Shown: positions 19,630-27,818 of the stretch, one piece after another
Layout: the number at the start of each line of letters is the position of its first letter
Position numbering within the stretch: position 1 is the first letter of the stretch
IMG/VR virus record: IMGVR_UViG_3300037961_004792
Span: 1 to 46,197 of that record
Direction: 5' to 3' (one strand)
Source: a virus
Length of the DNA: 46,197 bases
Notes under the pieces: generated by a model
Database searches by the model: none
The model's input: only the letters and a program-made list of their open reading frames with translations
Told to the model about the DNA's origin: nothing
Made by a program: the position numbers and the translations under genes

Positions 19630-20790
19630 TTAACGTTTTTTAATTTTCAATCCAGAACTAAAAGCAGAATCGTCATTTAAGACTCTAAATTTAGCACCTG
19701 GTTTGGAAGAATCAACGTTAGTTCGCATATCCATATTTATATTTTTTCCATCTCTAACAACATCATTGACCGCATCTGCTTTGCCTTGTTCGTAAAAAAA
19801 CTTGGCGTATGCATCAGGGTTCATTGCCATTGATAGAGCTGTATGGTATTTACTAGCGTCTTTCAAAAGACCATCCTCATCAACGTGTTTGTTGATAAAG
19901 TTTCCTAAATCACTGTTTGTATCATAAACAGCTTTCTTGTCTTTTGGTTTGAACATAAGCTTCTTACCGCCTAAATTGAACTCAAAACCTTTGAATTCGT
20001 CGTTAAAAAGCTTTGATGATTTTTCTTGAAAAACATCTCGCTGACGCTTTGTAAAATCAGCTTGCTTCTTTTGTTCCTCCTGGTAATCATTATAAAAACT
20101 ATAAGCTTTTTTATAATCCTCTGGTACAGTCTCGGCACTTGACTCAAGAGGAGCTTTGTATTTTTCCTTGAGATTATTAAAATACTCTTTAGCTTTAAAT
20201 AATTCTTTCTTTTTTTCCAGAACCTTTCCTTTTATGTCGTTTTCATCTGCATCTTCATCATAACCAAATTTTTGGTCTATTAAATATGATACATCAGAAT
20301 CATCAAGTCCAGGATTAGATTCTTTCATATAATTACGTAGTATTTCGTCATCTGATACAGCTTCTATATCTTGTTGAAGCTTAACATAATCTGATAAACC
20401 ACGTTTAGTATCTTTTTTATATTCAAGATACTTTTCAACTTCTTCTGGAAGTTGTTGTTTTTCTTCAGTATTTGAAAGAACGTCTTTCAGCTTATCAACA
20501 TTCATATCGAAATTATCTGTTAGATATTCGTTGATAAGTTGCTCTTTAGTGATTTTTTGTTCTGGCTGCTCTTCTTCTTCTTCTTTCTTTTCTTCTACAA
20601 CCTCAACTTCTTCACTAGTTTCCTTTTCCTCAACAACTTGTTCAGTTGTCTCTTCTGCTTTTGCTTCAACTTCTTTTGTCTCTTCAGCTTTAGCAGATTC
20701 TTTTTTTTCCTTATGCTCTTTTTGAATTTCTTCTGGAGACTTACTAAGGTCTACTTTAAAGTCTACTGACTCGTCGTTATTGTTACTCAT
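19630..20790 (-). CDS. Capsid scaffolding protein, 386 aa
   Basis: The gene is immediately upstream of the capsid gene with a 19-base gap. Residues about 20-80 are extremely Glu/Lys/Val-rich and probably disordered or coiled coil. The middle is helical and charged. The C-terminus is basic (DDSAFSSGLKIKKR), as in scaffold proteins whose basic tail binds the capsid protein. The segment YEQGKADAVNDVVRDGKNI near residue 330 also resembles scaffold proteins of Bacteroidota phages. It would direct procapsid assembly and then leave. A TATTTTTG promoter-like element lies 24 bases upstream, so scaffold and capsid may form one high-level transcript ending at 18187. Confidence 0.75.
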   Translation of the reverse strand: MSNNNDESVDFKVDLSKSPEEIQKEHKEKKESAKAEETKEVEAKAEETTEQVVEEKETSEEVEVVEEKKEEEEEQPEQKITKEQLINEYLTDNFDMNVDKLKDVLSNTEEKQQLPEEVEKYLEYKKDTKRGLSDYVKLQQDIEAVSDDEILRNYMKESNPGLDDSDVSYLIDQKFGYDEDADENDIKGKVLEKKKELFKAKEYFNNLKEKYKAPLESSAETVPEDYKKAYSFYNDYQEEQKKQADFTKRQRDVFQEKSSKLFNDEFKGFEFNLGGKKLMFKPKDKKAVYDTNSDLGNFINKHVDEDGLLKDASKYHTALSMAMNPDAYAKFFYEQGKADAVNDVVRDGKNINMDMRTNVDSSKPGAKFRVLNDDSAFSSGLKIKKR

Positions 20791-20813
20791 ATTTAATTTA
20801 ATTTAAGTTTATA

Positions 20814-20821
20814 CAAAAATA
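20814..20821 (-). promoter_or_regulatory. Putative promoter element (TATTTTTG) for the scaffold-capsid unit
   Basis: The minus strand has TATTTTTG in the 38-base gap between portal and scaffold genes, matching TAnnTTTG. The resulting transcript would carry scaffold and capsid and stop at the hairpin at 18187-18216. Confidence 0.4.
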
Positions 20822-20828
20822 ATACAAT

Positions 20829-23282
20829 TTACATTATGTTTTTCTGGGCCATCATTTGCTTAACGGCTTCCATTGGGTTAGCTGGGTTTGGATTTTCTTT
20901 TTCTTCCTCAAACTCCTGTGCTGGTAAATCTTTTTTTCTTTGTTCTATAAGCTTGCTTTGTTGTGAAGCTTGAATTTTTGTTCTTTCGTCTTTTCTATCT
21001 TCCTTAACTGCTTCTCTTGATTTTATAGCGCTAACTTCTGCTGATTTCACTTTACCCTCTAACTCATACTTCATTTGAAGGAGCTTCATATCTATTTCTG
21101 CTTGTTGCTGCATCCTTTGGGATTCAAGCTGTGCTTCCATCTGCATTAGTTGTGATTTTGTTTGTGCTTTCATTTGCTCTTCTTGCATTCTTGATTGAGA
21201 AGCTGCCTGCGAAGACTGTACATTAGATTGTGTTTGCAATTGCATCGCAGTTTTTTGTTTTTCCATATCAAGAACTTCTTTCCTTTGCTTTTTCACTTTC
21301 AATAAAGTGTTTGCAAGGTTTACATTGTTGATAGACCTCACATCAATAGCATCATCTAAGTCTATTGCTTTTGCTTGTAAAGATTGTTGAATGTTTTGCT
21401 CAAGCATTTGTTTTTCTTCTTCATCTGGCTCTAAATCTATATAAATACCAAAATCGTGTAAGTGAAGTTCTAAAATATCCTGCACAATTGTAAGGTTGTT
21501 TTTACCTATCATTCTAGCAAAGCTTTCTGCAAATGTTGAATATTGAAGAATATCTGATATTCTACATGACAGCGCCTCACAAAGACGTCTTGTTAAGAAT
21601 ATACCAGATTGGATTATATGTCTCGTAGCAGTGTTACTATTCAGGGCAGCTAATTTTTGTATTCCAACCAATGAATACTTATCAGGCTGACTTCCATCTC
21701 TAGCTTCATTTATGCCTGTTACAGCTCTAATCATATTAAGTTGATAATTGTACATATTTATTAAGCTGCTAATTTTAGCATTTGAACCAGAGCTTGTTAA
21801 CTCTTGTATTGGTATTCTAGCGTTATTAAACTCTCCATCTTCCGTGTAACTTCTACCTACAACACTACCAGTTTGGAAGTACATTGATAAAGCTTCAGAC
21901 GGATTATATGACGCACCATTACCTAAATCAACACTATTAAGACCGTCTGCATCAATAAAAACACCATCTGGTATCATTTTTTGAACTACTTGTTGTAGCT
22001 TCAAGTGTACCAACTGTATTTGGTCAGCAAAAGGTATCATTCTTTTAACTAAAGAATCAATCTTACCTTTTGACATTTTAATAGCATTTACAATATATGG
22101 TGGTATAGTTTTTTGAAAAGAAGATTTTGGTCTAACCATGTTTTGCATCAACTCCCACTTTAGAATCGTATTTGTTCCTAAAACCATAACTCCTTCATAC
22201 CAAACATCTATTCTTCTAGAAACTCTTTTGAATCTTGCTTTTTCTGATTGAGGAGGGTTGAAAGAATCATCTTTTCTTAATGCTTTTTCTGCTCCGTTTG
22301 TAGTTTCTTTTATTTTATAAACTACTTCTGAATCTGTTTTGTAACAGAAATACAGTAAAGAAACATTGGATTTATCTAATCCACTTTGTGCCTGTAAATT
22401 AATTGTGCTTTTATAGCCATCATATCTTGATGCTGTTTTTGCAATAGATTCCAACTCTTCTTGTGTAAGAGCAGGATTAATTTTTTTTAATTCTGTTACA
22501 TGTACGGATTTAACTTCTCCAAAATAATAACAGTCTCCAAAGTTTGGGTCTTGAGTTGGAGAGTATACAAAATTTACAGGGTCTACATACTCCACTCTAA
22601 CACCATCATGAACATCAAAAGAATGCTTGACAACTGACATACCTAAAACAACATTGTCTTCGTCAACACGTCTTTTTATTTCATCATATCTATTGTGCTC
22701 TAACAGTGTTTGTAAAGCAACTTCTTGAGCAACCTCCACTCCTTGCTTATACCTTAACTTCATATAAAGGTCAAGCTCTTCATTTGTTTGAGGTAGTTGA
22801 CTCTCATCAAAATTAAAAGCATCGACTCCTGTGTTTTCTTTAATAATTTTCAATGGCTCATATGCTATCATATCTGCTTCCATCTCTTGTCTAAAAAGAG
22901 CTCTGTCCTCACTTGATAACTCGTCTATAGCCTCAACATTTATATCAAACATTCTGTTTGATATTCCATTAACAACAATGTCAACAAATTTGGGTATAAT
23001 TGGAACAGGTGTCCAATCTAAATTCAAATAAGATAAATCACCATTAACCGATAATTCATTTTTGTATTTTTCTATAGGCTGTTCACCACGCGCATATAAT
23101 CTTCTAGATAAGAACTCTGACCTTATCTCTCCGTATAAGGAACTTCCATAATCTCTAGAAAACCACTCTGATTCTATCGCCCTTCCAACTCTTAATCCAT
23201 ATTCCATCGAAGATTTTTCTTCGTCTGGTGAAAATTGGTTAGGGAAACCTGCGTATGAGCCTAACTTAGGTTTATTTATCAT
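20829..23282 (-). CDS. Portal protein, 817 aa
   Basis: The gene follows the large terminase by two bases, the usual portal position. The segment LYARGEQPIEKYKNEL, then DLSYLNLDWTPVPIIPKFVD, is characteristic of portal proteins of crAss-like and marine Bacteroidota podoviruses. The chain is long for a portal (T7 gp8 is about 536). The C-terminal 170 residues are Gln/Met/Lys-rich (MQLQTQSNVQSS, MEAQLESQRMQQQ) and form a probable coiled-coil barrel inside the capsid. A dodecamer would form the DNA channel at one capsid vertex and hold the terminase, then the adaptor rings encoded downstream. Confidence 0.85.
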   Translation of the reverse strand: MINKPKLGSYAGFPNQFSPDEEKSSMEYGLRVGRAIESEWFSRDYGSSLYGEIRSEFLSRRLYARGEQPIEKYKNELSVNGDLSYLNLDWTPVPIIPKFVDIVVNGISNRMFDINVEAIDELSSEDRALFRQEMEADMIAYEPLKIIKENTGVDAFNFDESQLPQTNEELDLYMKLRYKQGVEVAQEVALQTLLEHNRYDEIKRRVDEDNVVLGMSVVKHSFDVHDGVRVEYVDPVNFVYSPTQDPNFGDCYYFGEVKSVHVTELKKINPALTQEELESIAKTASRYDGYKSTINLQAQSGLDKSNVSLLYFCYKTDSEVVYKIKETTNGAEKALRKDDSFNPPQSEKARFKRVSRRIDVWYEGVMVLGTNTILKWELMQNMVRPKSSFQKTIPPYIVNAIKMSKGKIDSLVKRMIPFADQIQLVHLKLQQVVQKMIPDGVFIDADGLNSVDLGNGASYNPSEALSMYFQTGSVVGRSYTEDGEFNNARIPIQELTSSGSNAKISSLINMYNYQLNMIRAVTGINEARDGSQPDKYSLVGIQKLAALNSNTATRHIIQSGIFLTRRLCEALSCRISDILQYSTFAESFARMIGKNNLTIVQDILELHLHDFGIYIDLEPDEEEKQMLEQNIQQSLQAKAIDLDDAIDVRSINNVNLANTLLKVKKQRKEVLDMEKQKTAMQLQTQSNVQSSQAASQSRMQEEQMKAQTKSQLMQMEAQLESQRMQQQAEIDMKLLQMKYELEGKVKSAEVSAIKSREAVKEDRKDERTKIQASQQSKLIEQRKKDLPAQEFEEEKENPNPANPMEAVKQMMAQKNIM

Positions 23283-23284
23283 AA

Positions 23285-25516
23285 TTATTTAATAATTTCG
23301 CTAACAAATCCTTTGTTACTGTATTTTGCAAAGTTAATATTTATTTGATTATGTTTTCTAAAGGTTGTCTTTTGCTTACTCTGATTACCCATGATTGCTA
23401 ACCCTGAACTAATAGAGGCATCATACCTTGTTCTATTGTTAATATCATAGTTAGACCAATCTAGTAAAGTCCTGTTAAAAAACATGTTCCCACAAGAACC
23501 ATAATCAATGTTCTGTTCATCAGAAATCACGCCAACATAGTTTTCAATATAACCTTCAATTGCTTCAGCGTGTACTGAAATTACAGCAGATGATGAGGGT
23601 ATACCTCCCAACTCTTTTTCAGATTTTGATAATACATTTTTATGTTTATCAGGTCTATTCATTGAAAAACCTCTATATCCTCTTTCTTTTAAATAATATA
23701 GTAATCTTGGCTTATTGTTTTCTGCAAGTATAGGCATTCCATAAAACACTATAGCCATCAAAACATCTTCATAAAAAAGTTCTGCTGTAGGTGGTCTGGA
23801 TATGTATTCTAGAAAAAATGAGTTTGTAGGGCCATCATCCATATGAAACTTTGTCATACCATGTAATGCTCCTTTAGAACCTCCGCCACCTACTACACCT
23901 GATATGTCATATGAGTCACATCCAAATGTACCCATATGTGCATTACCAGGATATTTATGAAACCCTCTTACCTCTACGTTGTTCATTATTTTTCCGTCAG
24001 GTATCCACGTAATTCTAAACCTCCCTTTATTGTCTGGGGCCCAAACAACCTCTGTATCTCTTTCTCCGTTTTTCCAATAGAAATTACCTCTATATATACT
24101 TGATTTTATAACAAACGAATCATTATAATCTATTTGCTCATATATCTTAGTAAGATTGAATATTGTGTTTTTTGATTCATCTCTAAAAGCATGAGATTCT
24201 GTTCTTGGGAACTGTCTATAAAACTCATTAAGAGCATCTTGGTCGTTTTTAAAACCATCTACTTCATTCTCCCAATGCTCTATAACCCCTGTTTCAATTA
24301 TATCTTTATGTGGTCCAAAAGTTTCTTTTGTTGGTGTTTCAAATACTGGCATTCCATATTCATCTATAAACCCTTCGTAGTTCCATTCCATAGGAATAAA
24401 TAAAGAATAAAGTCCAGAATTAGTTTGTCCATTTTTGTTTCTTTCAGTTACATTAGAATCCTCATATAACTTTTTAAAATTATCCCCACCCTTATCTAGT
24501 GCATTTGAAGTTGAGCCCATCATACATTTCCCAACTACCCTTGAACCTAATCTTAAAGTTGTTTTTGTTACCCTCCAGTTGTTTAATATGTTATCTGGTC
24601 TTTCCCATTTACCTGATTCATCATGAACAAGTAACTTTAATTTTTCTCCATCATAAGAGTTGTCTCCAGTATTTTTCCAATCTATAGTTGTATCTAATCC
24701 TGTAAGTTCTTCAGGTTTATCACTGGAAGAGATGGTAAGTTTTCTCCTGGTAAGTTTAGAGGCTGGTACTCTATAGGCAAGTTCTGTTTTTGGTCTATCC
24801 ATTCCATCTTGAATTGGCTTGAAGAAGAATGGGTAGTTGACGGATATAGGTACAACTTTATCTGTGAACATTTTTTTAGCATCGGCACCAGATTTGGACA
24901 ATATCCCAAAGCGTGAGTCTGATGATATTGTTGCAAGGTTAACCGTTTCCCCAGACGCCATGAAAGAAAATCCTGAACGTCTGTTTTTGAGATAGCACAT
25001 TCCATAACACCTGTTGTCTGCTTTACAAGCTTCCCAGAAAATATAGAATAATCTATTGGCTTCTCTAAACTCTGGGAACCCCACATCAATCTTACTCCAC
25101 TGCAAGTACATGTAATGAGTGCCAGTAATATAAGTAGGCTTGCTTTTATTATAAAACCAAAACCCTTGTTCTCTTTTAACAAATTCGTTTTCAATGTAAT
25201 CAATGTATTTATCTTTAAAATCTTGAGGATAATCTCTCCAATCAAAAATAGTTTGAATTCTTTTCAAATCTTTTGGATATGCAGTTACCTCCCATTTATT
25301 ATTATCAAACTTATGAACTTTATCTGGTTTTTTAGGTAAAGCTATTTTTAAGTTCTGTATTTGATACACTTCTCCTATTTGCCCTGTTTTTGAAATCACC
25401 ACAACATCATGCTGTTTGTCATAGCCATATGACCAACCTTTTTGTTTGTTTTTTTGTTGTATAATCTTTTTGTCAATATGATTTACAACAGCATAAAGTG
25501 TTTGTTGGTGTTTCAT
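23285..25516 (-). CDS. terL: Terminase large subunit, 743 aa
   Basis: This is the packaging ATPase and nuclease. Residues 177-185 (KNRRSGFSF) form a deviant Walker A in which Lys177 comes first, as in lambda gpA (KSARVGYSK). LLVHDESG supplies Walker B with D299 and catalytic E300; KCMMGSTSN is a probable coupling motif. In the C-terminal half, GCDSYD with D534 is the likely first metal ligand of the RNase H-fold nuclease. About 130 extra N-terminal residues precede the ATPase domain (LYAVVNHIDKKIIQQKNKQK). Its start overlaps the stop of the 93-residue upstream gene by four bases (ATGA), suggesting coupled synthesis with a small terminase. Confidence 0.9.
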   Translation of the reverse strand: MKHQQTLYAVVNHIDKKIIQQKNKQKGWSYGYDKQHDVVVISKTGQIGEVYQIQNLKIALPKKPDKVHKFDNNKWEVTAYPKDLKRIQTIFDWRDYPQDFKDKYIDYIENEFVKREQGFWFYNKSKPTYITGTHYMYLQWSKIDVGFPEFREANRLFYIFWEACKADNRCYGMCYLKNRRSGFSFMASGETVNLATISSDSRFGILSKSGADAKKMFTDKVVPISVNYPFFFKPIQDGMDRPKTELAYRVPASKLTRRKLTISSSDKPEELTGLDTTIDWKNTGDNSYDGEKLKLLVHDESGKWERPDNILNNWRVTKTTLRLGSRVVGKCMMGSTSNALDKGGDNFKKLYEDSNVTERNKNGQTNSGLYSLFIPMEWNYEGFIDEYGMPVFETPTKETFGPHKDIIETGVIEHWENEVDGFKNDQDALNEFYRQFPRTESHAFRDESKNTIFNLTKIYEQIDYNDSFVIKSSIYRGNFYWKNGERDTEVVWAPDNKGRFRITWIPDGKIMNNVEVRGFHKYPGNAHMGTFGCDSYDISGVVGGGGSKGALHGMTKFHMDDGPTNSFFLEYISRPPTAELFYEDVLMAIVFYGMPILAENNKPRLLYYLKERGYRGFSMNRPDKHKNVLSKSEKELGGIPSSSAVISVHAEAIEGYIENYVGVISDEQNIDYGSCGNMFFNRTLLDWSNYDINNRTRYDASISSGLAIMGNQSKQKTTFRKHNQININFAKYSNKGFVSEIIK

Positions 25517-25794
25517 TTAGAACGTCTTTCTGCAAAACCAGAAAAAGCTTTTTTCTCTTCTTCTTTTGGTTTTCCGTCTATCATTGCTTTTTCTTGCTCT
25601 ATCCTATTTAGTATTTCAAAAGCATCAAAGATTGCTAGTTTTTTTGTTGCAGCTGCGTTTTTTAATCTATCGGCTGCTAGTTCATCATCTGGGTCTGGTT
25701 TTATTATTTCTTCTTCTGCTACTTTAATTAGCTCTTTTACAGCTTCATGACCAGCTTTAATGATTCTTTCTTTGATTTGATTTACATTTTTCAT
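25513..25794 (-). CDS. Putative small terminase-like protein, 93 aa
   Basis: A short, highly charged helical protein (IKERIIKAGHEAVKELIKVA, then DDELAADRLKNAAATKKLAI) whose stop overlaps the terL start by ATGA. Position and helix-rich build suit the oligomerisation part of a small terminase, which recognises viral DNA and regulates the ATPase. However, no N-terminal helix-turn-helix is evident, so DNA recognition may lie elsewhere. It could also be an unrelated chaperone of the terminase. Confidence 0.45.
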   Translation of the reverse strand: MKNVNQIKERIIKAGHEAVKELIKVAEEEIIKPDPDDELAADRLKNAAATKKLAIFDAFEILNRIEQEKAMIDGKPKEEEKKAFSGFAERRSK

Positions 25795-25806
25795 TATGCT
25801 ATAAAG

Positions 25807-26367
25807 TTAATTTAAAATAGTACATATATCGTTAGCCCTCATTCTATAAAGTTTCTCATCATTAATAACGAACTCATACTCGCTGTCTTTAGTGAAGTTT
25901 ACTTTATTACCCTCTTCGACACCAAGTTTGTCTAATATCTTATTACCATAAACAAGAACTCCTGTATTTAACTCTTCTCCCTCTTCATGTAAATACTTGT
26001 TTTCTAGCTCTATAGGTTTTATAAAACAATAATCCCCTACCGAGTTCCATCTTTCTCCATCATGAAAAAGATAAAACTGATAAGGGTCAATAAAATATAT
26101 ATTGTCTTTGAAATAGTTTGGAGACTTTCTTGGCCTTCCTTTCATATCGTAATAAATACGAAAGACATTGTGATGCACTATCAAAGTGTCACCAACCTTT
26201 ATATCTCCTTTATATTTTGAAGGGACATGTAAAACTTCCGCAAACCGATTTACATGTTTATGGTTTTCAACCGTAGAATTGACTATAATTTCTTTACCTG
26301 CTAAGGTAATTTTGTTTTTATAATGCTCTCCTTTCGGTTTAATAAGAAAGAAAAAAGGAGATTTCAT
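25807..26367 (-). CDS. GroES-like protein with two apparent repeats, 186 aa
   Basis: Both halves read like the GroES barrel. The first has FFFLIKP at 5-11, a region KEIIVNSTV (25-33) that could be a mobile loop, and IKVGDTLIVHH at 56-66. The second has YCFIKPIEL at 113-121, GVLVYGN at 136-142, GVEEGNKVNFTK at 149-160 and EKLYRMRANDICTI at 171-184, which parallels the GroES ending (EEVLIMSESDILAIV). The protein is about twice the length of GroES. It lies in the packaging operon, two genes before terL, far from the groES at 44532. It may be a capsid-assembly co-chaperonin in the sense of T4 gp31, or only share the fold. It overlaps its upstream neighbour by one base (TAATG). Confidence 0.55.
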   Translation of the reverse strand: MKSPFFFLIKPKGEHYKNKITLAGKEIIVNSTVENHKHVNRFAEVLHVPSKYKGDIKVGDTLIVHHNVFRIYYDMKGRPRKSPNYFKDNIYFIDPYQFYLFHDGERWNSVGDYCFIKPIELENKYLHEEGEELNTGVLVYGNKILDKLGVEEGNKVNFTKDSEYEFVINDEKLYRMRANDICTILN

Positions 26368-26591
26368 TAGAAGTTTATATTAAACTCTATAGAAACTGGT
26401 ATATTTTTATTAAACTCTTTCCACGCGAACACTTCATCATCTTTCTGAACATATACAAGATAAGAATCAGATTCTTTTTTATAATCTATCAAACTTATTG
26501 TATAGCTGCCACCTAAAACCTCTTGCCCAACAATGTAATGCATGGCGCTAGATTTATAATCAGCTCCTATTGATATTTTACGAATTTGCAT
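26367..26591 (-). CDS. Small beta-rich protein of unknown function, 74 aa
   Basis: A compact alternating beta pattern (SYTISLIDYKKESDSYLVYV, then FAWKEFNKNIPVSIEFNINF) without signal peptide or catalytic motif. The gene overlaps the upstream 85-residue gene by 14 bases and its stop overlaps the next start by one base. The sequence resembles short proteins I have seen before terminase genes in marine flavobacterial phages; no function is known to me. Confidence 0.6.
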   Translation of the reverse strand: MQIRKISIGADYKSSAMHYIVGQEVLGGSYTISLIDYKKESDSYLVYVQKDDEVFAWKEFNKNIPVSIEFNINF

Positions 26592-26835
26592 CTTTTGGAG
26601 GTTCTTCTAAAGTGAACTCCCCTGAATCAAGATTTACAGTGCCTTTTCCGTGTTTTTCTTCTAAAGAAACCATTGCTCCTGTAAGCTCTGCTGTTACCTT
26701 ATGGAATTCTCCTAATAATTTTGATTTGTGTGCTTCAATCCCCCCAACTTCAAGTTGAAGATTTTGCTGTGCTCCTCTCAACCTTTTTAAAGTTTCAAGT
26801 GCTTCTTTTTCTATTATTATAGGTTTTTTTGCCAT
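26578..26835 (-). CDS. Short coiled-coil protein of unknown function, 85 aa
   Basis: Residues 8-62 form a continuous amphipathic helix (EKEALETLKRLRGAQQNLQL), likely an oligomeric coiled coil, followed by a short acidic tail. It is the first gene of the packaging operon, 27 bases after a TAnnTTTG element. Such small helical proteins often precede terminase genes in marine phages. It could be a second candidate for the small terminase, but no DNA-binding motif is visible. Confidence 0.6.
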   Translation of the reverse strand: MAKKPIIIEKEALETLKRLRGAQQNLQLEVGGIEAHKSKLLGEFHKVTAELTGAMVSLEEKHGKGTVNLDSGEFTLEEPPKDANS

Positions 26836-26861
26836 TTTATTAAATATTAAATTTTATTATA

Positions 26862-26869
26862 CAAATATA
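26862..26869 (-). promoter_or_regulatory. Putative promoter element (TATATTTG) for the packaging operon
   Basis: The minus strand reads TATATTTG in the 49-base gap upstream of the 85-residue gene; a start near 26855 would leave a 20-base leader. The gap separates the fibre array from the terminase-portal group, so this element probably opens the packaging transcript. Confidence 0.45.
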
Positions 26870-26884
26870 AACAAAAATTGTTTA

Positions 26885-27496
26885 TTAAGTAAACACAACA
26901 GACACTGTAGAGCCAGAACTTGTACCAAATGGATTAGATGTTGTGTATTTTCTCCATGAAAGACTACCAGACGCTGTGAATGTACTAGAGCCTCCTTGAG
27001 ATTGTCCATTTATAGACAAACCACTAAACGTTGGTCTTGAACCACTAAAAACAATGTTTAAATAATTACTATTCTGCCAATACAAAGCGGTAATTGTGCC
27101 AAATGTACTAGAGCCTAAACTAGAACTTATACTTCCCATGTTAGGGAAAAAACTACTACCATAACCATAAAAGAAAGAACTGTATATGTTATCTACGCCT
27201 GTAGTTATAGTACCAGAAGCTAAGGCCGTTGTTAAATCATGGTCATAAGCATAAAACTCCCCCATAGAGTGTGGTGTTGAACCGTCAGGTCTATTGGAGC
27301 TTGAGTTCGCTGTATTTATAGAATCAAATCCACCTGCACCTGTACTCATGTTTTTTAAAGATATTGGCATAGCATAAAAGGTAGCGTAGGTGGTTCCACT
27401 TCCAATTGGTTGGGGAATAGTATTATTATAGTTAGAAATTTCTAGCTCTTTAGCTATACCAAACAGTGATAAAGAGCCGCTTGAAGGTACCGCCAT
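26885..27496 (-). CDS. Tail/virion surface protein, 203 aa
   Basis: The start MAVPSSGSLSLFGIAKEL is a recurrent opening of phage tail-surface proteins (PSSG..SL..I..E). The remainder is very Ser/Gly/Thr-rich and beta-forming, with no charged core, which fits a fibrous or globular receptor-contact domain ending in beta strands (SGSTVSVVFT). It is the last gene of the fibre array, one base from the preceding gene. I see no enzymatic motif. Confidence 0.6.
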   Translation of the reverse strand: MAVPSSGSLSLFGIAKELEISNYNNTIPQPIGSGTTYATFYAMPISLKNMSTGAGGFDSINTANSSSNRPDGSTPHSMGEFYAYDHDLTTALASGTITTGVDNIYSSFFYGYGSSFFPNMGSISSSLGSSTFGTITALYWQNSNYLNIVFSGSRPTFSGLSINGQSQGGSSTFTASGSLSWRKYTTSNPFGTSSGSTVSVVFT

Positions 27497-27497
27497 G

Positions 27498-27815
27498 TTA
27501 CCAAGGTTTAGGTAAGTCTTCTCTCTTTGGTACTTGAAGTTCTGTTATTTGCGTATCTATATGTGTTTTGTATGCATTGAATTCGTCAGAAGCTGCAGTA
27601 ACCCATCCCTTTACATCGCTTTCTGTTAAATCATCAAACTCAATAAAATTATTTTCATCATATTGAACATCTAGAAAAGCTAAAACTTCAGCTTCAGTTC
27701 CATCATCTGCAACTCCCTTGAGTTTATATAATACACCACAAACCACCTTTTCTTTACCATTTAAAGTAGGTGCTCCTTCAAGTTTTTGTATATCGAAAGT
27801 GTATGTTGTTGCCAT
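27498..27815 (-). CDS. Small fibre-associated protein (DUF7936-like), 105 aa
   Basis: An acidic protein directly after the S74-containing fibre gene. An N-terminal beta region (VVCGVLYKLKGVADDGTEAE) is followed by EFDDLTESDVKGWV and a helix containing ITELQVPK. This layout resembles a family seen in cyanophages and other marine phages near tail-fibre genes (DUF7936 from memory). It may assist fibre assembly or be a minor tail component; its role is unproven. Confidence 0.5.
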   Translation of the reverse strand: MATTYTFDIQKLEGAPTLNGKEKVVCGVLYKLKGVADDGTEAEVLAFLDVQYDENNFIEFDDLTESDVKGWVTAASDEFNAYKTHIDTQITELQVPKREDLPKPW

Positions 27816-27818
27816 AGT

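Noticed and set aside
24960-25000. Terminase lacking a Walker A lysine
   Set aside because: KNRRSGFSF is a deviant Walker A with the lysine at its first position, as in lambda gpA, so ATPase function is not in doubt.
24694-25245. 183-codon open frame on the minus strand in another frame of the terminase gene
   Set aside because: It lies wholly inside terL, encodes a low-complexity Leu/Ile/Lys sequence with no recognisable start context, and the terL frame carries the ATPase and nuclease motifs.
26870-26884. Small AAACAA/TTGTTT palindrome as a terminator
   Set aside because: The stem is six A/T-rich base pairs without a G/C core or U-tract; too weak to call.
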